A stretch of 64,000 nt of DNA. Origin: Runella salmonicolor (GTDB lineage Bacteria; Bacteroidota; Bacteroidia; Cytophagales; Spirosomataceae). The notes beneath the pieces were generated by a model, which did no database searches, was not told the origin of the DNA, and saw only the letters and a program-made list of their open reading frames with translations. The stretch covers positions 186,001 through 250,000 of the forward strand of contig NZ_JAMZEL010000006.1 of assembly GCF_024158025.1 (NCBI RefSeq), written 5' to 3'. A program made the position numbers and the translations under genes. Below are positions 8,396 to 16,563 of this stretch, in pieces (position 1 is the stretch's first letter; each line of letters begins with the position of its first letter).

Positions 8396-8758
8396 TTAGG
8401 CGTCTGACAGTTTTAAACTGTCGGACGCTTTTTTTATCCCCTGCTCAAGCCTGTTCCTTATCCAGTGGGTGTAGTTCGGGCCGCAGCGGGTAAAAAAGGT
8501 TTGTAAGATATTGGTTTTCAATAGGCTTTGGTGAAAATCGTGTTCGTAGTGCGCTACTATGATATGCCACACCAGTAGAGCTAAGTGAGGGTCTTTTTGT
8601 TGGTATATATCTTATAATTCTCTCTGAAAAATTTTGGCATAAGTTGTATCTTTCTGATGGGCCTTACTGTATTCCTCAAATAGGACTAACTCCTGCCGCT
8701 ATATAGTATCATCAAGGTAGGATGGTGAGTAGATTTGAAGGGTAGAAAGGTTTGATTA
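8396..8758 (-). pseudogene. Decayed ORF of unknown family with two in-frame stops
   Basis: Between the dehydratase terminator and the next gene, one minus-strand frame reads as plausible protein for about 119 codons, broken only by TAG at 8699-8701 and TAA at 8612-8614. The three pieces keep a protein-like composition: an acidic/helical middle (RQELVLFEEYSKAHQ), then IYQQKDPHLALLVWHIIVA, then FFTRCGPNYTHWIRNRL. The C-terminal end runs into the dehydratase terminator. No start codon could be fixed and no family was recognised. The alternative is chance reading of non-coding DNA; the length and composition argue mildly against that. Confidence 0.45.
8400..8435 (+). terminator. Rho-independent terminator of the dehydratase gene
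   Basis: GCGTCTGACAGTTT / AAACTGTCGGACGC stem (one mismatch) followed by seven T, 22 bases after the dehydratase stop. Confidence 0.9.
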
Positions 8759-8800
8759 TAAGCAGTTTAGTAAGTAGCAAACTTAAATCAAAACAGTATT

Positions 8801-9955
8801 ATGTTCAACTACCGCAGTACGCTTTTGTCTGTTATTTTGGGGGCAGTACAGTGTGTCACTGTCACCTTCGGCCAGGAATCACAGTCCGCCAAATTGAAAG
8901 ATTTTCGTCTGAATTTCCTGCAACGTACCGAACTGACAGAGGATGTCCAACAAGTCAAATTGAAAGATTACCGCCCAGTCTCAATTTACAAAACGCCCCA
9001 ATCAAAAATTCCGAAAGCCAAATACCCAGCAATAGACCTTCACACCCACGATAATCCCAGAACCGATGCTGATGTGGATAGGTGGGTGCAGCTCATGGAT
9101 GAAGTGGGGATTGATAAGTCAGTCATTTTATCGTACAGTACGGGAGCGGCTTTTGATGCCATGGTACGTAAATACGCCCGTTATCCCAATCGTTTTGAAG
9201 TATGGTGTGGGTTTGACTATACTGGAATGGATCAACCCGATTGGTCGCAGCGGGCGGTGGCAGAATTGGTACGGTGCTACCAATCGGGTGCACGGGGGGT
9301 GGGGGAGTTGGGCGACAAAGGTTTGGGGGAATTGTACTCTAAACCAACTCCGGGACGTGGTATGCACATTAACGACCCCCGTATGAAACCCCTCCTGATG
9401 AAGTGTGGGGAATTGGGAATGCCCATCAGTATTCACGTAGCGGAGGATGCCTGGATGTACTTGCCTTCTGACTCTACCAATGACGGTTTGATGAACGCTG
9501 CCAAATGGCGGGTGGATATGACCAAAGAGGGTATTTTGAACCATGATCAGTTGATTACTACGCTTGAAGAGGCTGTACGCGACAACCCCCGCACGACTTT
9601 TATCGCTTGTCACTTGGCTAACTGCAACGCTGACTTGAGTCAATTGGCGAGGCTACTGGATGCGTATCCCAATTTGTACGCGGATATATCAGCTCGATTT
9701 GCCGAATTTGCCCCAATTCCACGCTTTGCCAAGGCATTCATGGAAAAATACAGCGATCGGTTGGTCTATGGTACTGACATGGGTTTCTCACGCGAAATGT
9801 ATCTTACTACGTTCAGAATCCTTGAGTCGGCCGACGAGCACTTTTACGAGCACAATCGGTTTGGGTACCATTGGCCTTTGTATGGGTTGTCGTTAAGTTC
9901 GAGAACGCTTAAAAAAATATACCAAACCAACGCCCGAAAAATATTAAGGAGATAG
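8801..9955 (+). CDS. Secreted amidohydrolase (TIM-barrel, amidohydrolase-2 type)
   Basis: 384 residues. A signal peptide (about 1-25, ending TFGQ) is followed by a metal-dependent hydrolase barrel. Metal and catalytic positions visible: HTH after AIDL (strand 1), a GELGDKGLGE segment, His in SIHVAEDAW, His in FIACHLANCNAD, and Asp in YGTDMGFSR. Before the barrel the sequence KLKDFR...KLKDYR repeats itself, mirrored in the DNA by a near-repeated TCAAATTGAAAGATT. Related proteins usually carry one such segment, so this may be a small local duplication. Substrate unknown. It ends three bases before the stop of the convergent Ppx/GppA gene. Confidence 0.85.
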   Translation: MFNYRSTLLSVILGAVQCVTVTFGQESQSAKLKDFRLNFLQRTELTEDVQQVKLKDYRPVSIYKTPQSKIPKAKYPAIDLHTHDNPRTDADVDRWVQLMDEVGIDKSVILSYSTGAAFDAMVRKYARYPNRFEVWCGFDYTGMDQPDWSQRAVAELVRCYQSGARGVGELGDKGLGELYSKPTPGRGMHINDPRMKPLLMKCGELGMPISIHVAEDAWMYLPSDSTNDGLMNAAKWRVDMTKEGILNHDQLITTLEEAVRDNPRTTFIACHLANCNADLSQLARLLDAYPNLYADISARFAEFAPIPRFAKAFMEKYSDRLVYGTDMGFSREMYLTTFRILESADEHFYEHNRFGYHWPLYGLSLSSRTLKKIYQTNARKILRR

Positions 9956-9958
9956 TGA

Positions 9959-10888
9959 TTATGCTGACAAAACCCAAGCCATAATCCCTTCTTTCAACGC
10001 ATAGGTCGAAGAGCGAATCTGTTGAATATTCAAACTTCGTAAAACATGGTCAATCAGCACCACACCCGGTACAATCATATCGACCCGTAACTCTATCATG
10101 CCGGGAATGGTCATGCGCTCATCGTGATTCTGGGTAGTGAGAAGATGGTAAGCGCGGTAGAATTCTTCCGTTGCAATCTCAAAACCTGTTTGTGAGGGGG
10201 AGGGCAAATGGCCAAGTCGGTGCATAAAATCCATGTCAACCAACGTATCGAATGAACCTGAAGAGCCGACCAGCGTTTGGGGGGCGTATTGGTGAGCGGC
10301 ATTGACCAGCGGTAAAAGTTGTTCCTGAAAATAATCATTCATTCGCCGAATTGCCGACGGCGATATGGGGTCAGTAAGTACAAATTGCTCCAGCAACCGC
10401 TGCCCGCCTATTTCAAAACTTTGTTTCCAAAAGATGCGCGAAGCATTGCAAATGATAAACTCAACGCTGCCTCCGCCGATGTCCATGATGACAGATATTT
10501 TCTGGCCTAACGCAATTCCTTGTCGGACGCCGTGGTAGATTAATTCTGCTTCACGGTCGCCCGAAATGATGTCAATCGTGATTTCTGTTTCTTTTTTGAC
10601 CGTTGCGCAAAATTCTTTCGCATTTTTTGCGTTTCGAATCGCGCTGGTGCCAATGGCCTTGATGTTGGAAAGCTCAACGCCAAATTCATCTATTCTTTGA
10701 CGAAACTGACTTAGTACATTCAACGCACGTTGAGTTGCTTCTTCGGTGATAATGCCCTGATTAATACCTGATTTGCCTATCTTGGCGGGGATTTGAGTCT
10801 TAAAGAGGGGGATAATCCCGTCAGGATTTTGTTCAATAATTAACAAATGGAAAGTATTGGTTCCAAGGTCAATAATGGCGTACTTCAT
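9959..10888 (-). CDS. Ppx/GppA-family phosphatase (exopolyphosphatase-like)
   Basis: 309-residue protein of the actin/Hsp70-type ATPase fold. Members release phosphate from the end of polyphosphate or from pppGpp. The first phosphate loop is DLGTNTFHLLI (7-17), the second is MDIGGGSVEFII, and the third glycine-rich segment is VGSSGSFDTLVD. At about 310 residues it is the short form without the C-terminal HD-like domain, as is common in Bacteroidota. Which substrate it prefers cannot be read from the sequence. Its start is divergent from rpsU. Confidence 0.9.
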   Translation of the reverse strand: MKYAIIDLGTNTFHLLIIEQNPDGIIPLFKTQIPAKIGKSGINQGIITEEATQRALNVLSQFRQRIDEFGVELSNIKAIGTSAIRNAKNAKEFCATVKKETEITIDIISGDREAELIYHGVRQGIALGQKISVIMDIGGGSVEFIICNASRIFWKQSFEIGGQRLLEQFVLTDPISPSAIRRMNDYFQEQLLPLVNAAHQYAPQTLVGSSGSFDTLVDMDFMHRLGHLPSPSQTGFEIATEEFYRAYHLLTTQNHDERMTIPGMIELRVDMIVPGVVLIDHVLRSLNIQQIRSSTYALKEGIMAWVLSA

Positions 10889-10949
10889 GGGTTGGGAAGG
10901 GATATTTTTGCGGATAATGTAAATAACTGAAACAAAAACACAAATAAAG

Positions 10950-10980
10950 TTGATTTTTTAGAAGCAGACTTTTATTTTTG
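10950..10980 (+). promoter_or_regulatory. Bacteroidota-type promoter of rpsU
   Basis: TTG at 10950-10952 and TATTTTTG (TAnnTTTG) at 10973-10980, 20 bases apart, 36 bases before the S21 start codon. This is the best promoter match in the window. Confidence 0.7.
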
Positions 10981-11016
10981 CAATCCGTTTCAAAATAGAT
11001 ATAAACATAAACACAT

Positions 11017-11211
11017 ATGCTCGTCGTACAAATCAAAGAAAACGAATCAATTGACAAGGCACTCAAACGTTTCAAAAAGAAATTTGAAAAGACCGGAGTT
11101 TTGAAAGAATTGCGTTCACGCTCTGCTTTCGAAAAGAAATCAGTGAAACGTCGTCAGCAAGTGATTCATGCCTCTTACGTGCAGAAAATGCGCGAGGGCG
11201 ATGAACTATAA
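11017..11211 (+). CDS. rpsU: 30S ribosomal protein bS21
   Basis: 64-residue basic protein of the small ribosomal subunit. Seen: the bS21 opening (LVVQIKENESIDKALKRF), KKFEKTGVLKELRSR and the tail KSVKRRQQVIHA. In E. coli S21 sits at the platform near the anti-Shine-Dalgarno sequence. In Bacteroidota, S21 together with bS18 and bS6 is reported to help hide that sequence. It is a single-gene unit with its own promoter and terminator. Confidence 0.97.
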   Translation: MLVVQIKENESIDKALKRFKKKFEKTGVLKELRSRSAFEKKSVKRRQQVIHASYVQKMREGDEL

Positions 11212-11239
11212 GCGATTATAAAGTCATTTCATATATATC

Positions 11240-11271
11240 AAGGCACTGCGATTCGTCGCAGTGCCTTTTTC
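11240..11271 (+). terminator. Rho-independent terminator of rpsU
   Basis: AAGGCACTGCG / CGCAGTGCCTT stem with a five-T tail. The convergent YciI gene ends six bases later, so the hairpin may serve both strands. Confidence 0.85.
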
Positions 11272-11276
11272 GGCTT

Positions 11277-11564
11277 CTATATATCGGCTTTTCTGAAGGG
11301 CTTTACATCTATCTTCTCCCATACTTTGCCAGTTACGTAGGGGTCGTTTTGGAGCCACTGGTTGAGCCCTGTTTCATCTTCAAAGTCAACCACCATCATT
11401 GACCCAATCATCTTTCCATCAGGGTCTAATAAGGCTCCGCCTAAGACAAAATTTCCAGTAGATTTCAACTGTTTTGCGCCATCAAAGTGATTGGGCCTGA
11501 CGGCCATGCGGCGTTCGAGGGCTTGTTCATCGGTAAAATCGTAGGCATGAATTACGTAAAGCAT
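11277..11564 (-). CDS. YciI-family protein
   Basis: 95-residue ferredoxin-fold protein. Seen: the VIHAYDFTDEQALERRMAVRPNHF opening in which the family carries its conserved His/Asp pair (His6 and nearby Asp), GALLDPDGKMIGSMMVVDFED and the closing LQNDPYVTGKVWEKIDVKPF. YciI-like proteins are putative enzymes of undefined general role; some act as dehydrochlorinases or muconolactone-isomerase relatives. It stands alone between the rpsU and ftsH terminators. Confidence 0.88.
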   Translation of the reverse strand: MLYVIHAYDFTDEQALERRMAVRPNHFDGAKQLKSTGNFVLGGALLDPDGKMIGSMMVVDFEDETGLNQWLQNDPYVTGKVWEKIDVKPFRKADI

Positions 11565-11615
11565 ACATCAAAAGGGGTTATATGTGAAGGTTTATTTGTG
11601 GTCAGAATAGAATTG

Positions 11616-11661
11616 AAAAAGGGTTAGAAATCAGGGAAAACCCATTTATTTCTAACCCTTT
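11616..11661 (-). terminator. Rho-independent terminator of ftsH
   Basis: AAAGGGTTAGAAA / TTTCTAACCCTTT perfect 13-bp stem. On the minus strand it is followed by a T run and lies 20 bases beyond the ftsH stop. Confidence 0.8.
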
Positions 11662-11681
11662 ACGGTATGAGACTGAAATGC

Positions 11682-13688
11682 TTATTTTGCTTCGGTTTCG
11701 CTGGTCGCTTCTTCCTCTTTCTCTTCTTTGACCTGATCGTTGCTGTTCTCAGTGTTCATGTAGGCTTGATATACCGTCTCTCTTTCGAAAGGACGCTTGC
11801 CAATCAAACGCTCCAAGTCACTCTGGAACAGGATTTCTTTTTCCAACAATTCTTTGGCAATTACTTCCAGCGCTTCGCGGTGCTCAGAGAGCAAGGCATG
11901 GCAGCGGTCGTAGGCCTGCGCAATGATTTTCCGCATTTCTTCGTCAATCATGCGAGCAGTTTCTTCCGAATATGGCTTATTGAAAGAGTATTCAGACTGC
12001 TTGGAATCGTAGTAAGACATGTTCCCGATTTTGTCGTTCAGACCGTATACGGTTACCATGCTGTGTGCCAATTTGGTTACGCGTTCCAAGTCGCTGAGGG
12101 CGCCCGTAGACACTTTGCCAAACACGACATCTTCGGCCGCGCGGCCCCCCAACGTCATACACATTTCGTCCATGAGCTGCTCGGTACGGTATAGATACTG
12201 CTCACGCGGTAAGTATTGCGCATATCCTAAAGCCGCTACACCGCGGGGTACAATCGTTACTTTAACCAATGGGTCAGCGTGCTCCAAGAACCATCCTGCT
12301 ACTGCGTGTCCTGCTTCGTGGTAGGCTACGATTTTCTTTTCGTCGGGCGAGATAAGTTTGTTCTTTTTCTCCAAACCACCAATTACTCGGTCCATTGCGT
12401 CCTGAAAATCCTGCATGGTCACTTCTTCACGATCACGACGGGCCGCGATTAGGGCGGCTTCGTTACACACGTTGGCGATTTCAGCTCCTGCAAAACCGGG
12501 CGTTTGAGCGGCCAATTTTTTAGGGTCTACATCAGGAGAAAGCTTTATAGGCTTCAAGTGAACTTTAAAAATAGCCTCACGGCCCACGATGTCGGGTTTA
12601 TCAACCGAAATCTGGCGGTCAAAACGACCGGGACGCAACAACGCTGGGTCAAGTACATCTGGACGGTTGGTGGCCGCCATGATGATGATGCCTGAATCGG
12701 TCGCGAAACCGTCCATTTCTACCAACAGGGAGTTCAAGGTATTTTCGCGCTCATCATTGGCTCCGGGCATCGCACCCCGACCGCGTGAACGGCCCACGGC
12801 GTCAATCTCATCAATAAAGATGATACAGGGCGCTTTTTCTTTGGCTTGTTTGAATAAATCACGCACACGCGCGGCACCTACTCCTACAAACATTTCCACA
12901 AAATCAGAACCTGAAAGGGAAAAGAAAGGGACACCGGCTTCACCCGCTACTGCTTTTGCAATGAGGGTTTTACCCGTACCGGGAGGGCCTACCAATAAAG
13001 CACCTTTCGGGATTTTTGCCCCAAGTTTGGTGAATTTGCCGGGGCTTTTTAGGTAATCAACAATCTCTTTGATTTCCTCTTTGGCTTCTTCAAGACCAGC
13101 AACATCATTAAAGGTTATTTTAACTTTGTTTTCGGCATCAAAAAGAGTGGCACGTGACCGACCAATGTTGAATATCTGACCACCTGGACCACCACCGCCT
13201 GTCATGCGGCCAAGCAAAAAATACATGGCCAAAATCATGATAATCAGGAAGCCCCAAGTGCTGAGGAAGCCTGTCCAGTCGCTGCGGCGATCAAAATCGT
13301 AGTCAATTGAATCGCTATCAGGTTTTAGTTTTTGGAAGTCATCCAAAAATTTATCGGCCGAGGTAACTTCAAACTGAAATTGGGGACCTCCGTTGCCAAA
13401 ATAAGGCTTATCGGCAAACAAAGCGCGGTATTTGGGGTCTTCCATCGCTTTGGGGGTAAGCGTTACTTCTACAAATTCGTTATTGACAATGACGATATTT
13501 TGCACTTCGTGTGCTTGAACCATCTTCTCAAATTTCTTTTGGGTAATCGGCCTTACCGCAGTATTTTTACTGAAGAAGGTAATCCCCAAAATTGCTAACA
13601 CCAATGCCGCAATAATCCACCCCTGATACCCGGAACGGCGCGGATTGCGGTTATTGGAGTTAAGCGGATTTCCATTGTTTTCGGACAT
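11682..13688 (-). CDS. ftsH: ATP-dependent zinc metalloprotease FtsH
   Basis: 668-residue membrane-anchored AAA+ protease that degrades unassembled membrane proteins and some regulators. First membrane helix about 23-40, an extracytoplasmic domain to about 138, second helix about 141-160. AAA+ module with Walker A GPPGTGKT (234-241), Walker B CIIFIDEID (288-296), second region of homology with DPALLRPGRFDR. Zinc site HEAGH at 457-461, with the third ligand Asp expected in the later SDLERVT segment. The acidic, glutamate-rich tail (after about 645) is typical. It lies downstream of rsfS in the same direction, a gene order common in this phylum. Confidence 0.98.
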   Translation of the reverse strand: MSENNGNPLNSNNRNPRRSGYQGWIIAALVLAILGITFFSKNTAVRPITQKKFEKMVQAHEVQNIVIVNNEFVEVTLTPKAMEDPKYRALFADKPYFGNGGPQFQFEVTSADKFLDDFQKLKPDSDSIDYDFDRRSDWTGFLSTWGFLIIMILAMYFLLGRMTGGGGPGGQIFNIGRSRATLFDAENKVKITFNDVAGLEEAKEEIKEIVDYLKSPGKFTKLGAKIPKGALLVGPPGTGKTLIAKAVAGEAGVPFFSLSGSDFVEMFVGVGAARVRDLFKQAKEKAPCIIFIDEIDAVGRSRGRGAMPGANDERENTLNSLLVEMDGFATDSGIIIMAATNRPDVLDPALLRPGRFDRQISVDKPDIVGREAIFKVHLKPIKLSPDVDPKKLAAQTPGFAGAEIANVCNEAALIAARRDREEVTMQDFQDAMDRVIGGLEKKNKLISPDEKKIVAYHEAGHAVAGWFLEHADPLVKVTIVPRGVAALGYAQYLPREQYLYRTEQLMDEMCMTLGGRAAEDVVFGKVSTGALSDLERVTKLAHSMVTVYGLNDKIGNMSYYDSKQSEYSFNKPYSEETARMIDEEMRKIIAQAYDRCHALLSEHREALEVIAKELLEKEILFQSDLERLIGKRPFERETVYQAYMNTENSNDQVKEEKEEEATSETEAK

Positions 13689-13886
13689 AATAATTGAAAC
13701 GTTAACGGTTAATGGTTAATAATTAATCGTTGAGCCGGTCAAAAACCAATGAAAAAGGGTTGTTGCTGCGGGGACGAAAAACAATTAACAAATGGATTAT
13801 TGTAAACAGGTATGGTTGATTATACGTGCAAGAGCTGAGTTTTTCACGTACAATGAGAAAACACTATTTTTATCTCTAATGTTCAA

Positions 13887-14270
13887 TCAGGCAAATTCCT
13901 CCTCGACGTGGGTAACTTTGGCATCACCCCAGAGTTGTTCCAATCCGTAGAATTCACGACGTTCTTTCTTGAAAACATGGACCACAACATCCACATAATC
14001 AATCAATATCCATTCTTTGGCTTCACGCCCTTCACGCTGCCAAGGCAATGAGTTCGTGATTTTTTGTACTTCATCTTCGACAGAATCGGCGATGGCGTCT
14101 ACTTGGGTATCGGAGTTACCGGTACAAATAACAAAGAAGTCTGTAATGGAGTTTTTTATTTCGCGCAGGTCCATCACTACGATGTCTACTGCTTTCTTTT
14201 CCTGCATTCCCTTCACAACCAGCTGGCACAGTTCTTCTGAAGATATAATGTTTGATTTGCGTTGTTTCAT
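13887..14270 (-). CDS. rsfS: Ribosome silencing factor RsfS
   Basis: 127-residue protein of the RsfS/YbeB/iojap family. It binds uL14 on the large ribosomal subunit and blocks subunit joining when nutrients are short. Seen: KKAVDIVVMDLREIKNSITDFFVICTGNSDTQV, the family core, then WILIDYVDVVVHVFKKERREFYGLEQLWGDA. A 14-residue acidic tail follows. Its start is 46 bases from the divergent birA. It is probably co-transcribed with ftsH, 198 bases downstream. Confidence 0.96.
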   Translation of the reverse strand: MKQRKSNIISSEELCQLVVKGMQEKKAVDIVVMDLREIKNSITDFFVICTGNSDTQVDAIADSVEDEVQKITNSLPWQREGREAKEWILIDYVDVVVHVFKKERREFYGLEQLWGDAKVTHVEEEFA

Positions 14271-14316
14271 GCGTAAGTTTTAAATTGCATCAATTCAATT
14301 CTAAAATTAAAAAATT

Positions 14317-15075
14317 TTGTACAAAAGTAAGCCCAAAACCCTGTTTATTGGAAAAAAAATACTTTATCTGCCATCTTGTCAGTCGACTAACGACGAAGCG
14401 GCTGATTTGTTGCGCCAAGGCCAAGGCTTGGAAGGGACCGTTGTCATAACCGATTACCAGACGGCAGGGCGCGGCCAACGCGGCAATCAGTGGCTTGCTA
14501 AGCCGGGCGAAAATTTTACGCTATCGGTGATTTTACGCCCCCATTTTTTGATGGCAAATGAGCAGTTTCGGTTAAACATTGCGGTGTCGCTGGGAGTTTT
14601 TGATTTTTTACTTCCTTACATGGGGCCTCTCCTAAAAATAAAATGGCCCAACGACATCTACGTAAACAATCAAAAACTAGGCGGAATCTTGATTGAAAAT
14701 ACATTACAGGGAAATCGCCTGGAAAGTTCAGTCGTAGGAATCGGCCTGAATATCAATCAGCTTGATTTTGAAGAAGGCCGTGCTACTTCGCTGCGGTTGA
14801 TGCTCGGGAGGGAGTTGTCGTTGGAATCGCTTCTCCCTGAATTGTTGGCTTCGATTGAAAAAAACTATCTTTTATTGCGTAATCGAAAGTATGACCTCCT
14901 GAAAACACGTTATTTGCAGCATCTTTTTCGTTATCAGGAGCCGCACTTATTTCAACGGGCTGGTGAAGAGATAGAAGGGGTGATTGTGGGAGTAGCCGAA
15001 ACGGGGCATTTGGCGGTTCAAATCAATAATAAACTCGAATATTTTGATTTTAAGGAAATCAGTTATGTATTTTAA
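14317..15075 (+). CDS. birA: Biotin--[acetyl-CoA-carboxylase] ligase
   Basis: 252 residues. It activates biotin with ATP and attaches it to the carboxyl-carrier protein of biotin enzymes. Seen: STNDEAADLL, the biotinyl-AMP loop GRGQRGNQW (GRGRRG in E. coli), KWPNDIYVNNQKLGGILIE and GIGLNIN. There is no N-terminal DNA-binding domain, so this is a catalytic-only enzyme and not a repressor. The start is TTG at 14317: a stop lies just upstream in frame and the next ATG falls inside the domain. The carboxylase beta subunit at 33.4 kb belongs to a biotin enzyme that it could serve. Confidence 0.93.
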   Translation: MYKSKPKTLFIGKKILYLPSCQSTNDEAADLLRQGQGLEGTVVITDYQTAGRGQRGNQWLAKPGENFTLSVILRPHFLMANEQFRLNIAVSLGVFDFLLPYMGPLLKIKWPNDIYVNNQKLGGILIENTLQGNRLESSVVGIGLNINQLDFEEGRATSLRLMLGRELSLESLLPELLASIEKNYLLLRNRKYDLLKTRYLQHLFRYQEPHLFQRAGEEIEGVIVGVAETGHLAVQINNKLEYFDFKEISYVF

Positions 15076-15730
15076 TCAAATGCGTTTTGCCGTTGAAAAC
15101 GAAAAACGGAAAACGGAAAATGGGAACAGGAGAACAGGGCTCATTGGGTTTTTGACTCTTTGCGTTTTGCCGCTATATTTTTTGCTTAGTTCCTGTAATT
15201 CTTCCACGCCCGATTATGTTCCTAAGCCCAAAGGCTACCCGCGGATGGATTTGCCCCCCCAAACCTACCAAACCCTGAAGGAAGACCATCCTTACACGTT
15301 TGAATACTCCAAAAGTGCGGTGATTTTGCCCGATACCTTCCGCATGGCGGAGCCGCACTGGATTTTTGTGGCGTATCCTTCCTTGAATGCCAGTATTCAG
15401 TTGACGTACAAGCCGGTACAAAACAACCCGCAGCGCTTGTCAGGATTTATCAATGATGCATATCGACTAGCAGGAAAACATCAGGTGAGGGCCACCGGAA
15501 TTAGGGAACAGGTAATCAAAACAAAATCGGGTCAAACGGCAGTGGTGCTTGATTTGGCGGGAGATGTGCCGAGTTATACCCAGTTTTTTACGACAGATTC
15601 TTCCAAGCATTACCTACGGGGGGCGCTGTATTTTACCGTTGCCGACAAGCAAGATTCTCTAAAGCCCGCCATTGATTTTCTCAGAAAAGATGTCATGCAC
15701 CTGCTCAATACCCTGAAATGGAAAAAATAA
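15065..15730 (+). CDS. gldD: Gliding motility lipoprotein GldD
   Basis: About 221-residue lipoprotein. The signal region ends at the lipobox LLSSC. The mature protein starts with the GldD signature PKPKGYPRMDLPP, followed by HPYTFEYSKSAVI and the C-terminal LRKDVMHLLNTLKWK. GldD is one of the Gld proteins needed for gliding and Type IX secretion in Flavobacterium; its exact step is unknown. The N-terminus is unusual: a charged, repetitive stretch (NEKRKTENGNRR) precedes the hydrophobic helix, and the DNA carries a 12-bp direct repeat TGCGTTTTGCCG at 15081 and 15161. The start (15065, overlapping birA by 11 bases, or 15080) is therefore uncertain. Possibly co-transcribed with birA. Confidence 0.85.
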   Translation: MYFNQMRFAVENEKRKTENGNRRTGLIGFLTLCVLPLYFLLSSCNSSTPDYVPKPKGYPRMDLPPQTYQTLKEDHPYTFEYSKSAVILPDTFRMAEPHWIFVAYPSLNASIQLTYKPVQNNPQRLSGFINDAYRLAGKHQVRATGIREQVIKTKSGQTAVVLDLAGDVPSYTQFFTTDSSKHYLRGALYFTVADKQDSLKPAIDFLRKDVMHLLNTLKWKK

Positions 15731-15750
15731 GGGTTGCCGTTGGGCAACCC
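15731..15750 (+). terminator. Hairpin after gldD
   Basis: GGGTTGCC-GTTG-GGCAACCC directly after the stop codon. It is a perfect 8-bp GC-rich stem but has no T run, so termination is likely rather than certain. Confidence 0.5.
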
Positions 15751-15824
15751 GAAGTGGAGTAGAACTGGTAGAACTGATAGTTTTTTTGATAAATTGTATT
15801 CAATAAAACACCCTCATCAGATTA

Positions 15825-16526
15825 CTAAAATACTTTGGTCAGTATGCTATAACCCATGAGTTTGTCTTTGCGATACGTTTCGGAGCGTATATCCCACAAC
15901 ACATTGGGGGCGCGGAAACTGACCACTTGAAAATCAAAAGATATATTCATGATGGTTTTGGTACTTACGGTCATGTCGGAAGTTACCTTATAGGCGTTGA
16001 AAGTACCCGCTGGAACGGTAATATTTTCCTGAGCCACTACTTTCCGATTCTTCATCGACATCGAGTAGTTAAGCATCATTCCTCCGTCCATTTCGCCTTG
16101 TCCTTTCAGTTCGGCATCTTTCAGCGCTGCACCGACGGTGTAATTGTCGGTGTAGGTAAGGTCGGTAGAAGTAAAGGTCATTTTGGCATCTTTTAGCATG
16201 GGGTTTTCTTGGCCCGCCATCATTGCCGTCATATCAACCATCAATTCATTGCCTTTGCAAGCACACTTATAATTGTTGGTTGCTTGAAGTTTGTCTTTGG
16301 CATCGAAGTTTTGCATTTCCATAGACATAAGCGTGGTGCCATTTTCGGTGCTTATGTTTTTGACGGTATACACTATTTTTCCAGTGGGTTTGTCTTTGGC
16401 GTTGTAGGTGACCATTTCGTAGCCCATTCCTGCTTTCATGTTTACGCCCATGCACGTTTGGGCCTGAATGCGCGTACTGATTACCGTTGCGATTAAGATG
16501 AGACTGAACAATGCGTATTTTTTCAT
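15825..16526 (-). CDS. Secreted protein of the TapB/DUF3108-like type
   Basis: 233 residues with a signal peptide (about 1-22, ending IQAQ). The rest is rich in beta-strand and threonine/methionine, with a YEMVTYNAKDKPTGKIVYTV opening, paired cysteines (KCACKG) and ENITVPAGTFNAYKVTSD, the segment that characterises DUF3108-like periplasmic proteins. No enzymatic motif is seen. Such proteins are thought to be small periplasmic beta-barrel-like or lipocalin-like folds of unknown role. It is followed on the same strand by nothing close and converges with gldD. Confidence 0.65.
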   Translation of the reverse strand: MKKYALFSLILIATVISTRIQAQTCMGVNMKAGMGYEMVTYNAKDKPTGKIVYTVKNISTENGTTLMSMEMQNFDAKDKLQATNNYKCACKGNELMVDMTAMMAGQENPMLKDAKMTFTSTDLTYTDNYTVGAALKDAELKGQGEMDGGMMLNYSMSMKNRKVVAQENITVPAGTFNAYKVTSDMTVSTKTIMNISFDFQVVSFRAPNVLWDIRSETYRKDKLMGYSILTKVF

Positions 16527-16563
16527 TGGAGAATTGGGGGGAAAGATGAATAATAACCCAAAT

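Noticed and set aside
11667..12194. 175-codon plus-strand open frame
   Set aside because: Antisense to ftsH; composition (Phe/Val/His-rich) is that of a mirror frame.
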